The notes beneath the pieces are model-generated. The model searched no databases. It had not been told where the DNA came from and worked only from the letters and a program-made list of their open reading frames with translations. Of a stretch of 64,000 nucleotides of DNA, positions 15,790-23,780 are shown piece by piece. The stretch is from Flavobacteriales bacterium (GTDB taxonomy: Bacteria; Bacteroidota; Bacteroidia; Flavobacteriales_F; PHOS-HE28). Where the stretch lies: assembly GCA_020635695.1 (NCBI GenBank), contig JACJZH010000004.1, forward strand, positions 1 through 64,000, read 5' to 3'. The stretch's first letter is position 1. The number at the start of each line of letters is the position of its first letter. The translations under genes were made by a program, and so were the position numbers.

Positions 15790-17924
15790 GGCCTGGGCGC
15801 GTCGAACCCCTCCTCCTTCCAGATGGCCCGCCGATCGGACAAGCGGATGTAGGCGGTGCGTTCCGCCAGTTCCACCTGAACGACGCCTCCCTCCATCAGG
15901 GTGCAGGCATCGTATCCAGGCGCGATCGACTCCGAGCCATCTCCATCAAGGACGCCTGCACGGCCTTCCACTTCGCAGGTCCGATGGCCAAAGGTCAGGG
16001 GACCGATCACCTCGTAGCGCAGCGGGGTGACCAAGCTGCCCGTGCTGTCGATGATGCCCATGAGGCCATCCTGCAGGACCAGCGCCTGGCCCTGCTCGAA
16101 CTCGCCCATGCGATCGAACTTCGGTTTGAGGACGAGGTTCCCCTGGCGGTCGGCGAGCCCCCACTTTCCGTTCTTCCGCACTGGTGCCACACCACCTTGC
16201 ATGGTACCCACGTCCTGGAAACGAAGGGGCAGCATCACCTGCCCGCCGGCGTCAAGAAGCCCTCGAAGTCCCTTGCGCTGCACCCGCAGTTGCCCGTCCA
16301 CCGGATCGCCCCAGTTCGCCACGCCTTCTCCCGCCTCGTACTCCAGCGGCACCCGGATCCGTCCAAGCTGGTCCACATAGCCGCAGCGACCCTCCTTCAC
16401 CACCAAGGCCAGGCTGTCCCTGAAGGGTCCGATGTGGTCGTATTCCACCGGCAGCAGCAGATCGCCGAAGGGACTGATCAAGCCCATCCGTTCGTTGACC
16501 CTGACCCGGGCCACGCCTTGATCGAACCGGTCCACCCAGTCATATGCGAAGGGCACCACGGTATCGCCCTTCATCCCGATCACCCCCACCTTGCCCGCTG
16601 CCCGCACCACGGCACATCCGCTCCGGAAGGTGCCCGCCGCATCGAACTGGAAGGGGATCACCACGTCGCCGCGTCCATCGATGTAGCCGTACCTCCCGTC
16701 CCGTGACGCGAAGGCCAGGCCGTTGTGGAACTCGCCCACCTCCTCGAACACCAGGGGCACCACGAGCTCTCCGTTCCGGTCCACGGCCCCGGCACGGCCT
16801 CCGCGTTCCACGGTGGCGGTGCCTTCCACCAGGTCATAGACCTCGTCGTACACGATGTCGACCACCACCTGGCCCGCCTTGTTGATGGTCCCGACCCGGT
16901 CATCGAGCCCCACCTGCGCCTGCCCTTCCTGGAAGGGTTCCACCCAGTCGTACACGGCCTTGATGCGTTCCACCCCGGTCGTGTCCAGAAAGCCCCAGCG
17001 GCCGTCCTTCCGGAACGGGAGCAGGATGGTGGAGGCGGTCTTGTAGTCGTTCACCAGCTCATCGATGAACGGATAGTCGGGGTAATCCTGCAGGAAGCGG
17101 GTGATGGTACCCACGCTCAGGTCCTTGGTGTACAGTTCATAGATGCTTCGCCAGGCGTCCGGAACGCGCTGGTTGGTCGGGTAGCGCTGAATGAACCGGT
17201 GGAACTCCACGGCTGTTCTATGCGGTGTGCTGGCCCGATAAATGGCATCCTCGGCATCACGTACATGGGGACTTTCAGGATGTTCGCGGATGAAGCGCTC
17301 GAAGGAGGCGATGTCCCCGTCCGCCGTGGCTTCCCGGAACACGGCCTCCTGCAGCCTGGTCCGGGCCTCATAGACCTCCCGCGCACCGGGATAGCGGTCC
17401 AGGAAGTCGCGGTAGGCGGCGGCCGTGTTGTTCTCGCGGGCCTGCATGAACGCAAGGTGGTCACGCACCGCCCGGGCCTCCTCGGTATGCGTACTGCCCA
17501 GGTACGTGGCCAGGTAGCGCTCGTAGGCGGCAATGGTGTGCTGTGCCGTGGTCTCCTCCCAGGCCTTGTCGAAGACCCGTCGCTGCTGCGTGGCGATCGC
17601 CTCGGCATCCACCCCGAGCGGGGCGATGCGTTCACGTTCCTTGAGCGGTGCCGCACCGTAGGCGACCTCCGCGCGCCGGATGAAGGCGAACGCCGAGTCG
17701 AGGTGGTAGAACGGATTGTCCGCCCTGCCCGAGATCACACTGAGGCCGTACCAGGACGCGGCCGGGTGCTTCCCCGTCTGCTTCAGGAGGCGTTCCCTCG
17801 CCTGGAAATAGTCATACCGCTCCAACGCGGCGAACGCCTTCTTCAGCGCTCCCGGCTGGGCCTGCGCGGTGAACGCGGCAAGGACCGCCAGCAACAGCAC
17901 CGGACACCGACCTTTCCTGCCCAT
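15786..17924 (-). CDS. WG-repeat protein with N-terminal TPR-like helices, secreted
   Basis: 712 residues. A signal peptide ends at AQA near residue 22. Residues 25-290 are helical and TPR-like (ALERYDYFQARERLLKQTGK; YERYLATYLGSTHTEEARAV; FIREHPESPHVRDAEDAI), counting 'bead' units. Residues 310-690 carry at least eight WG repeats of about 46 residues (KDGRWGFLDTTGVERIKAVY, RDGRYGYIDGRGDVVIPFQF, KNGKWGLADRQGNLVLKPKF). WG proteins of Bacteroidota are extracytoplasmic with unknown ligands. ATG 17924 follows a perfect TACTTTTG box by 7 nt. It is divergent from the RND gene and convergent with the adhesin gene, sharing the palindromic CTAG as stop codons. Confidence 0.85.
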   Translation of the reverse strand: MGRKGRCPVLLLAVLAAFTAQAQPGALKKAFAALERYDYFQARERLLKQTGKHPAASWYGLSVISGRADNPFYHLDSAFAFIRRAEVAYGAAPLKERERIAPLGVDAEAIATQQRRVFDKAWEETTAQHTIAAYERYLATYLGSTHTEEARAVRDHLAFMQARENNTAAAYRDFLDRYPGAREVYEARTRLQEAVFREATADGDIASFERFIREHPESPHVRDAEDAIYRASTPHRTAVEFHRFIQRYPTNQRVPDAWRSIYELYTKDLSVGTITRFLQDYPDYPFIDELVNDYKTASTILLPFRKDGRWGFLDTTGVERIKAVYDWVEPFQEGQAQVGLDDRVGTINKAGQVVVDIVYDEVYDLVEGTATVERGGRAGAVDRNGELVVPLVFEEVGEFHNGLAFASRDGRYGYIDGRGDVVIPFQFDAAGTFRSGCAVVRAAGKVGVIGMKGDTVVPFAYDWVDRFDQGVARVRVNERMGLISPFGDLLLPVEYDHIGPFRDSLALVVKEGRCGYVDQLGRIRVPLEYEAGEGVANWGDPVDGQLRVQRKGLRGLLDAGGQVMLPLRFQDVGTMQGGVAPVRKNGKWGLADRQGNLVLKPKFDRMGEFEQGQALVLQDGLMGIIDSTGSLVTPLRYEVIGPLTFGHRTCEVEGRAGVLDGDGSESIAPGYDACTLMEGGVVQVELAERTAYIRLSDRRAIWKEEGFDAPRP

Positions 17925-17931
17925 CAGCGGT

Positions 17932-17971
17932 CAAAAGTAGCCCGGTGTTCACGCGGCCGGGGCCACCTTTG
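17932..17971. promoter_or_regulatory. Divergent promoter pair (WG-repeat / RND exporter)
   Basis: Minus-strand TACTTTTG (17932-17939, full match) ends 7 nt before the ATG at 17924. Plus-strand CACCTTTG (17964-17971) lies 27 nt before the ATG at 17999. Confidence 0.5.
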
Positions 17972-17998
17972 CGGCGCGCCTTCGACCACCGATCGTTG

Positions 17999-20275
17999 AT
18001 GGACGACACCCTCCACCGCATCCAACGGCACTTCACGCCACGGAACGCCCGTCTGGCCTTGACGGTGATCGCGCTGCTCTCCCTGGGCTTCGGGCTGGCG
18101 CTGCGGAACGTCCGGCTGGACCACGACTTCGAGCGCTTCTTCCCCACCGACGATCCGGAACTGGACCGCTACCTGGCCTTCCGCGAACGGTTCGGCAACG
18201 ACAACGACTTCCTGCTGATCGCGGCAGGACACGCCCCCAGCGTGTTCCAGGGGGACTTCCTGCGACGGGTGGACGGTCTGGCGGAGGACCTCCGCGGGCT
18301 GCCGGATGTGGTGAGCGTGACCAGCCCCACGGACCTGGAGGACGTGCGGGTGACCCCCGCCGGTGTGTTCCGGGTGCCGTGGCTCCGGCTGGACAACGAC
18401 ACCCTGCTCGCCCTCGACTCGGCCCGGGTGTGGCGCGACGACCGGATGCGGGAGAACTTCTTCAGCGCCGACGGGGACGCCCTGCTGGTGGTGATGCTCA
18501 CCGCGCCGGACCTCTCCAAGGAGCGTAGCGACAGCCTGCTGCTGGCCACCGAGGCCGTGCTGGCGGGGTCCGGCATCGACGACCTGCGGGTGGCCGGGCG
18601 CATCCACGGGCAGTACTACTACATCCAGAAGATGCTGCGGGAGCTGGTGCTCTTCTTCACCGCGTCGGTGCTGCTGCTCGCGATCTTCCTGGCCATCACC
18701 TTCCGGGCCGCCTGGGGGGTGCTGGTACCCATCGGCGTGGTGGCGCTCACGGTGCTCTGGCAGGTGGGCCTCATGACCCTGATGGGGCAGCCGATCACGG
18801 TACTCACCATGCTGCTGCCCACCATCCTGTTCGTGGTGGGCATGAGCGATGTGGTGCACATCGTGGAGCGCTACATCGAGGCCCTGCGTCTGGGGCGTTC
18901 GCGCACCATGGCCCTGGCCGTGAGCTTCCGCGAGGTGGGGCTTGCCACCCTGCTCACCTCGGTGACCACGGCGATCGGCTTCGGCACATTGATCAGCAGC
19001 AGCATCCCCCCCATCCGCGAGTTCGGCATCTTCACGGCCATCGGCGTGGGGCTGGCGCTGGTGCTGGCCTTCACCCTGTTGCCCGCGGTGCTGGTGCTGG
19101 TGCCCACGCCCGTGCGGGCCCGGGAGCGGGCGCTGGGCTGGCAGCGTGGCCTGGCGGCCGTGTTCCGCTGGGTGCTGCGGAACCGCAAGGGGATCCTGGC
19201 CGCTTTCGCGGTGCTGGCCGTGGCCAGCTTCGGCATGCTCTTCCGCTTGAAGGTGAACAACTTCCTGCTGGAGGACTGGCCCGAGGACGACCCGCACAAG
19301 GTGGACTTCCACTACTTCGAGGACCACTTCGGCGGGGTGCGGCCCTTCGAGATGGAGGTGCGGGTGACGGCCCCGGGGCGCGATGTGTGGGACCTGGACG
19401 TGCTGCGACAGACCGAGGTGGTGCAGGACCACCTGGAGCAGGAGTACGGCGTGGGCGCCGTGCTTTCGCCCGTCACCGTGATCAAGAGCCTGAACCAGGC
19501 CTTCAACGGGGGATCGGCGGAGTTCTTCCGGATCCCGGAGGACAGCGCCACCGTGCGCCGGCTGGTGAAGCGGGCCGCCCTGTTCGCGGGCAGGCAGGGG
19601 CTGGACGTGCTGGTCTCCGAGGATGGGCGAACGGCCCGCATCAGCGGGCGCATGCGTGATGCCGGCGGCCATGTGCACCGCGGCCTGAACGCCACCCTGG
19701 ACAGCCTGGTGGCCGCCCGGACCGATCCCCAGCTCGTGGCCTTCCACCAGACCGGCATGGCCTACCTGATCGACCGGAACAACGAGAAGTTGAGCGGCCA
19801 GCTGATCGGCGGGCTCTCGGTGGCCTTCCTCATCATCGGCGGCATCATGGCCTGGGTGTTCCGCGATCCCCGGATGACGCTGATCGCCCTGGTGCCCAAC
19901 GTGATCCCCCTGCTCTTCGTGGGCGGTTTCATGGGGCTGGTGGGCATCGACATCAAGGTGAGCACGGCCATCATCTTCACCATCGCCTTCGGCATCGCGG
20001 TGGACGACACGATCCACATGCTGGGCAAGCTGCGCATCGAACTGGCCAAGGGGCGCACGGTGCCCTATGCCATGAAGCGGGCCTTCTTCAGCGCGGGCAA
20101 GGCGGTCACCGTCACCAGCATCATGCTGTGCTCGGGCTTCATCTCCCTGGTGTTCTCGGACTTCGCCAGCGTGTTCTACATGGGCCTGCTGGTGAGCATC
20201 ACGCTGGCCATGGCCGTGGTGGCCGACCTGTTGCTGCTGCCGGTGCTGGTCCTGTACTTCCTGCGCCGCCGGTAA
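17999..20275 (+). CDS. RND superfamily exporter, MMPL/patched-like
   Basis: 758 residues. Twelve predicted membrane helices in the RND pattern: one at about 20-38, a periplasmic loop of some 180 residues (DHDFERFFPTDDPELDRYLA), five helices at about 215-370, a seventh near 400, a second loop (NNFLLEDWPEDDPHKVDFHY), then five more at about 605-755. The proton-relay region has the conserved D in GMSDVVHIVERYIEA and in GIAVDDTIHMLGKL. This size and layout fit the MMPL-type proteins that move lipids or hydrophobic compounds rather than the 1000-residue AcrB type; no adaptor gene is adjacent. ATG 17999 is preferred to GTG 17945. A 34-residue membrane protein follows. Confidence 0.85.
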   Translation: MDDTLHRIQRHFTPRNARLALTVIALLSLGFGLALRNVRLDHDFERFFPTDDPELDRYLAFRERFGNDNDFLLIAAGHAPSVFQGDFLRRVDGLAEDLRGLPDVVSVTSPTDLEDVRVTPAGVFRVPWLRLDNDTLLALDSARVWRDDRMRENFFSADGDALLVVMLTAPDLSKERSDSLLLATEAVLAGSGIDDLRVAGRIHGQYYYIQKMLRELVLFFTASVLLLAIFLAITFRAAWGVLVPIGVVALTVLWQVGLMTLMGQPITVLTMLLPTILFVVGMSDVVHIVERYIEALRLGRSRTMALAVSFREVGLATLLTSVTTAIGFGTLISSSIPPIREFGIFTAIGVGLALVLAFTLLPAVLVLVPTPVRARERALGWQRGLAAVFRWVLRNRKGILAAFAVLAVASFGMLFRLKVNNFLLEDWPEDDPHKVDFHYFEDHFGGVRPFEMEVRVTAPGRDVWDLDVLRQTEVVQDHLEQEYGVGAVLSPVTVIKSLNQAFNGGSAEFFRIPEDSATVRRLVKRAALFAGRQGLDVLVSEDGRTARISGRMRDAGGHVHRGLNATLDSLVAARTDPQLVAFHQTGMAYLIDRNNEKLSGQLIGGLSVAFLIIGGIMAWVFRDPRMTLIALVPNVIPLLFVGGFMGLVGIDIKVSTAIIFTIAFGIAVDDTIHMLGKLRIELAKGRTVPYAMKRAFFSAGKAVTVTSIMLCSGFISLVFSDFASVFYMGLLVSITLAMAVVADLLLLPVLVLYFLRRR

Positions 20276-20311
20276 CCCGATGCTGCCTATCTTGGGGAAA
20301 AGCCCCGCATC

Positions 20312-20416
20312 ATGGAAGTCCTCTGGCCCCTGCTCATGATCATCGCCCTCTTCGTGTTCGGCGCCTTCATGGCCAAGCGGCTTCAGACCCGCAAGCGGAA
20401 ACGGAAACGGGCCTGA
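20312..20416 (+). CDS. Small single-helix membrane protein, 34 residues
   Basis: This short frame opens with ATG 20312 and ends with TGA 20414-20416. The product has one hydrophobic helix (residues 2-20, VLWPLLMIIALFVFGAFM) followed by a strongly basic tail (AKRLQTRKRKRKRA), the positive-inside topology of a genuine small inner-membrane protein. It starts 36 bp after the RND gene; a box-like TATCTTGG (20288-20295) lies 17 nt upstream. It may modulate the exporter, as small helix proteins do for AcrB and others, but this is inference. Codon use is that of its neighbours. Confidence 0.55.
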   Translation: MEVLWPLLMIIALFVFGAFMAKRLQTRKRKRKRA

Positions 20417-20451
20417 CATCAGGCCCGCTCACCGCGCTTGGTCAGGTCCGA

Positions 20452-21171
20452 TCAGAGCTCGTTGTAGGTCATCATGAACTCCTCATCGTCCGCGAAGAGG
20501 TCCTTGGCCTTGTCCATCATGGACTTGGCGGAAGCACGATCACCCTGCTCCTTCATGATGTCGGCATACGTGACCATGCCGAACTTCAGGAGCTTCTTCT
20601 GGTCCTCAGGCAGTCGTGACAGGTCCGGATTCGCCTGCATGGCGGCGTCAAAGGACTTCATGGTCTCCTCGGCCTCGCGGGCCAGGTTGTCCTTCAACTG
20701 GCAGTTGGCCAGCATGAGCCAGGCCCCGGGGTTCTCCACGTAGTAGCCCGCCATGTAGTCGTAGTACTTCTTGGCACGGCTCCACTTCTCGTCGCTCAGT
20801 TCGATCTCCGCCAACCCCATGGCCAGCACGTTCAGGTCGGCCCAGTAGTCCTCATAATTGGCGAAGAATTCGGCCTCCTTGTCCTTCTTCCTGTACTTCT
20901 CGGCGTACTTGAGCGCATCCCTGGAGGCCTTGGGGTAGTCCTCGTTGAACTCCTCCAGCTTGGACATCTCGTACAGGGACATGGACATGTACAGGTACGG
21001 GAGCGGGTCCTTTCGGGTATCGTCGTTGACGGTGTAGTTCTCCGCCTTGGCCAGGCACTTCTCGTAATTCTCGTCCACGAACAGCACGAGCAGGTCCTCG
21101 TAGACGTGCTTCTGGGCGGTGGCGGTGAAGGCGGTGAAGGCCAGCAAGGCAGCGGCAAGGAAGGTCCTCAT
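20452..21171 (-). CDS. Secreted TPR-like protein
   Basis: 239 residues. A signal peptide (MRTFLAAALLAFTAFTATAQ) is followed by an all-helical, highly charged protein (KLEEFNEDYPKASRDALKYA; DEKWSRAKKYYDYMAGYYVE; NPGAWLMLANCQLKDNLARE) with three or four TPR-like helix pairs. Only one cysteine. No enzyme motif. Periplasmic or outer-membrane-associated scaffold is the most that can be said. It has an unusual share of Lys, Glu and Tyr compared with its neighbours. It is divergent from trmD across heptad array 3. Confidence 0.7.
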   Translation of the reverse strand: MRTFLAAALLAFTAFTATAQKHVYEDLLVLFVDENYEKCLAKAENYTVNDDTRKDPLPYLYMSMSLYEMSKLEEFNEDYPKASRDALKYAEKYRKKDKEAEFFANYEDYWADLNVLAMGLAEIELSDEKWSRAKKYYDYMAGYYVENPGAWLMLANCQLKDNLAREAEETMKSFDAAMQANPDLSRLPEDQKKLLKFGMVTYADIMKEQGDRASAKSMMDKAKDLFADDEEFMMTYNEL

Positions 21172-21231
21172 GGTCTTGGCGTTGGTGCGATGTGGTGCAA
21201 GAACGATGCCGGAAAGTTAACGGAAGGGGGA

Positions 21232-21417
21232 TGGACGTTGCATGTTGCATGTTGGAGGTTGGAGGTTGGGGGTTGGGGGTTGGAGGTTGAATGCTGGAGG
21301 TTGGAGGTTGGGGGTTGCACCTGTTGACACTCGTCCCTTGACACTTGACACTTGATACGTGGCCCTGGACCCTTGGCACCCACCCGCTCCGCTTTCAGCC
21401 CTTAGCGTTCAGCCTTC
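21232..21417. repeat. Heptad repeat array 3: same three families, same order as array 2
   Basis: Plus strand: GTTGGAG/GTTGGGG units (21244-21318), then ACTTGAC units with TGTTGACACTCG variants (21319-21356), then CTTAGCG-TTCAGCC units (21393-21417). The order GTTGGAG, ACTTGAC, TTCAGCG and the orientation repeat array 2. It also separates divergent genes. Confidence 0.8.
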
Positions 21418-21425
21418 CGTTGACC

Positions 21426-21433
21426 GAACTTCG
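21426..21433 (+). promoter_or_regulatory. -7-like box 4 nt before trmD
   Basis: GAACTTCG (two differences from TAnnTTTG) ends 4 nt before the ATG at 21438, the same spacing as in other genes here. Confidence 0.35.
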
Positions 21434-21437
21434 CGCC

Positions 21438-22139
21438 ATGCGCATCGATATCCTCTCGGCCGTTCCCCGCATGCTCGATGGCTTTCTTCAGGAGAGCATC
21501 CTGGGTCGGGCACGGAGCAAGGGGCTGGCCGAGGTGCACGTGCATGACCTGCGCGATTGGAGCACGGACAAGCACCGACGGATCGACGACTACAGCTTCG
21601 GCGGCGGTGCGGGCATGGTCATGTCCGTGGAACCCATCCACCGGGCCATCACGGAACTGCAGGGGCAGCGCTCCTACGAGGAGGTCATCTACCTGAGCCC
21701 GGATGGGGACCTGTTCGACCAGCCGATGGCCAACCGGCTGAGCGGGGGGGGCGACCTGATCCTGCTTTGCGGACATTATAAAGGAGTTGATGAAAGGGTT
21801 CGTGAACACTTGATAACCAAAGAGATATCGATAGGCAACTTCGTCCTGACCGGAGGGGAACTGCCCGCTGCCATCATCAGTGATGCGGTGATCCGATTGA
21901 TCCCCGGCGTGCTGGGCGACGAGACCTCCGCCCTGAGCGATTCGTTCCAGGACGGTCTGGTGTCTCCGCCGGTGTACACCCGGCCGGCCGAATACCTCGG
22001 GTGGAAGGTGCCTGAGGTGCTCTTGAGCGGGCATGAGGCCCGCATCGCTGCCTGGAGGCTGGAGCAAGCCCAGGCACGCACCCGCGAGCGGCGGCCCGGC
22101 CTCTTGGAAGATGACGACCCGACCATGGCGGAGAGATGA
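21438..22139 (+). CDS. trmD: tRNA (guanine-N1-)-methyltransferase
   Basis: 233 residues. Methylates G37 of tRNAs with S-adenosylmethionine, preventing frameshifts; works as a dimer with a SPOUT trefoil knot. Visible: the N-terminal MRIDILSAVPRML, YSFGGGAGMVMSVEP (substrate loop), LLCGHYKGVDERV, and the knot motif IGNFVLTGGELPA, then GVLGDETSALSDSF. The linker and C-terminal domain are normal in length. A patch of about 70 bp (21776-21842) is markedly A+T-rich, with ATA, AAA and AGG codons that the gene otherwise avoids. ATG 21438 begins the family N-terminus; the frame upstream to 21345 is repeat DNA. rplS follows after 62 bp. Confidence 0.95.
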   Translation: MRIDILSAVPRMLDGFLQESILGRARSKGLAEVHVHDLRDWSTDKHRRIDDYSFGGGAGMVMSVEPIHRAITELQGQRSYEEVIYLSPDGDLFDQPMANRLSGGGDLILLCGHYKGVDERVREHLITKEISIGNFVLTGGELPAAIISDAVIRLIPGVLGDETSALSDSFQDGLVSPPVYTRPAEYLGWKVPEVLLSGHEARIAAWRLEQAQARTRERRPGLLEDDDPTMAER

Positions 22140-22147
22140 CTTTTCCG

Positions 22148-22155
22148 TAATATTG
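22148..22155 (+). promoter_or_regulatory. -7 box for rplS
   Basis: TAATATTG (one difference from consensus) 46 nt before the rplS ATG, in the short gap after trmD. The leader that follows (GGCCCCGAAAGCGGGACC) could pair with itself. Confidence 0.4.
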
Positions 22156-22201
22156 CGGCCCCGAAAGCGGGACCTACCCCGCCCGACATCGCCCCAGCGT
22201 C

Positions 22202-22564
22202 ATGGAAAAGATCAAGCAACTGGCCAAGGAGTTCACCCCGGTGAAGGAATTCCCCTCGTTCAAGGCCGGCGACACCGTCACGGTGCACTACCGCATCACC
22301 GAGGGCAACAAGGAGCGCATCCAGCAGTTCCAGGGCGTGGTCATCCAGCGCAAGGGAACCGGCCCTTCGGCCACCTTCACGGTGCGTAAGATGAGCAACA
22401 ACGTGGGGGTGGAACGGATCTTCCCCATCGGTTCACCCTTCATCGAGCAGATCGATGTGAACAAGGTGGGTGCCGTTCGTCGGGCCCGCATCTTCTACCT
22501 CCGCGAGCGCCGTGGCAAGAGCGCCCGGATCAAGGAGAAGCGTCAGCTGGTCACCAAGAAGTGA
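22202..22564 (+). CDS. rplS: 50S ribosomal protein L19 (bL19)
   Basis: 120 residues. Protein of the large ribosomal subunit near the interface with 16S rRNA. Family blocks: FKAGDTVTVHYRITEGNKER (20-39), RIQQFQGVVIQRKGTGPSAT, FTVRKMSNNVGVERIFPI and RRARIFYLRERRGKSARIKE. Full length. It is a separate or partly separate unit from trmD because a promoter box lies in the gap, and it ends at a strong terminator (22583-22609). Confidence 0.97.
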   Translation: MEKIKQLAKEFTPVKEFPSFKAGDTVTVHYRITEGNKERIQQFQGVVIQRKGTGPSATFTVRKMSNNVGVERIFPIGSPFIEQIDVNKVGAVRRARIFYLRERRGKSARIKEKRQLVTKK

Positions 22565-22582
22565 CCCTCCGCCAGACATCCT

Positions 22583-22609
22583 GAAAGCCCCGGCACCGCC
22601 GGGGCTTTC
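22583..22609 (+). terminator. Terminator after rplS
   Basis: A perfect 12-bp stem GAAAGCCCCGGC / GCCGGGGCTTTC with a 3-nt loop, 18 bp after the rplS stop. The stem ends in TTTC, the style seen at other Bacteroidota terminators in this window. Confidence 0.8.
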
Positions 22610-22703
22610 CCATTCCCGGGATCGAGGCTCCGCAGGACCGGTCCCTGACGCACCTTCAAGCCATGACCCGACCGGCCGGCTGCCTTAGTTTCGCGGGGTC
22701 GTC

Positions 22704-23366
22704 ATGGCCACCCTTCTCCACGTTGACGGTCTCTCCTTTTCTTATGGCGAGCGATCCGTGCTGCGGGGGGTGGACCTTGACCTGAAGGCCGGCGAACTGC
22801 TGGTGGTGGTGGGTCCCAGCGGCTGCGGAAAAAGCACCCTGCTGCGCTGCATCGCCGGATTGGAGCGACCTGCCGCCGGGCGCGTCGTGCTCGGAGGTGA
22901 TGTGTTGAGCGACGGGAAGCGTTTCCTGCCGCCCGAGCAGCGCCCCGTGGGCATGGTATTCCAGGGACTGGCGCTCTTCCCCCACCTCACCGTGGCCGGC
23001 AACGTGGGCTTCGGACTGGCTCACCTGCCCAAGGCCGAGCGACGGCAGCGTGTCGCGGCCGAACTGGAGGCCGTAGGCCTTTCCGACCTGGCCGATCGGC
23101 AGCCCCACCAGCTTTCCGGTGGTCAGCAACAACGGGTGGCCATCGCCCGCAGCCTGGTCCGCAGGCCCCGCCTCATGCTCATGGACGAACCCTTCAGCGA
23201 CCTGGACACCGACACCCGCGCCAGCGTGCGGCAGGAGGTGCTGCAGATCCTCCGCGCCCACGGCACCGCGGCCATCGTGGTCACCCATGATCGGGAGGAC
23301 GCCGAGGCCCTGGCGGACCGGAAGGTGGGGATGGAGGATGGGGCCCTGCGGGAAATGTGGAAATGA
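22704..23366 (+). CDS. ABC transporter ATP-binding protein (PotA/FbpC-like), orphan
   Basis: 220 residues. A complete ATPase: Walker A GPSGCGKST (37-45), Q-loop GMVFQGLALFPHLT, signature LSGGQQQRVAIARSL, Walker B LMLMDEPFSDLD and the H-loop VVTHDREDAEALAD. It is most like the importer ATPases of the spermidine/iron/sulphate group, but lacks their C-terminal regulatory domain, and no permease or binding protein is adjacent. Substrate unknown. A TAGTTTCG box (22686-22693) precedes it. The last codons (MWK) and stop run into a heptad repeat. Confidence 0.85.
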   Translation: MATLLHVDGLSFSYGERSVLRGVDLDLKAGELLVVVGPSGCGKSTLLRCIAGLERPAAGRVVLGGDVLSDGKRFLPPEQRPVGMVFQGLALFPHLTVAGNVGFGLAHLPKAERRQRVAAELEAVGLSDLADRQPHQLSGGQQQRVAIARSLVRRPRLMLMDEPFSDLDTDTRASVRQEVLQILRAHGTAAIVVTHDREDAEALADRKVGMEDGALREMWK

Positions 23367-23391
23367 TGGGAATGTGGGAATGTGGAAATGC
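23349..23391. repeat. Heptad repeat array 4 (TGGGAAT type)
   Basis: The plus strand reads GGAAATGTGGAAATGATGGGAATGTGGGAATGTGGAAATG, built of TGGAAAT/TGGGAAT units with slips of one base. It spans the stop codon of the ATPase gene. Confidence 0.6.
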
Positions 23392-23447
23392 CCCCCGCCC
23401 CCCGAGCACGTCCTTTGAGGTCCATTGGGTGTCCATTGCCCGGCTGA

Positions 23448-23780
23448 ATGAGCACTGACCGCCTTGCCCAATTGCAGGCTCTGCTGGCCGAAGAGCCCGG
23501 GGACGTGTTCCTGCGTTACGCCATCGCCCTGGAACTCAGGCGACTGGAGCGGATGGACGAGGCCATGATGCACTTGGAGGACCTGCTGACCGACCATCCG
23601 GAGCATGTGCCGAGCCACCACCAATTGGCCCTGATGTACGCCTCACTCGGGCGCATCCCCGAGGCTGTCGAAGCCGCCAAGGCAGGGGCGTTGCAGGCCC
23701 TGGTGCAGGGTGACCGGAAGGCCCGTGCCGAGCTGTTGGAGCTGGTGGCCGGCCTCACCGACGAGGACGACGGACCATGA
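23448..23780 (+). CDS. Small TPR-like protein
   Basis: 110 residues with no signal peptide. Two TPR-like helix pairs (FLRYAIALELRRLERMDEAM and PSHHQLALMYASLGRIPEAV) and an acidic tail (GLTDEDDGP). Cytoplasmic. Its stop overlaps the next gene's start (ATGA, 23777-23780), so they are translated together. No function can be given; small TPR proteins of this type often accompany secreted-protein genes in Bacteroidota. Confidence 0.75.
   Translation: MSTDRLAQLQALLAEEPGDVFLRYAIALELRRLERMDEAMMHLEDLLTDHPEHVPSHHQLALMYASLGRIPEAVEAAKAGALQALVQGDRKARAELLELVAGLTDEDDGP

Noticed and set aside
17924..20419. 831-residue frame on the minus strand
   Set aside because: Shadow of the RND exporter gene; no domain and abnormal composition.
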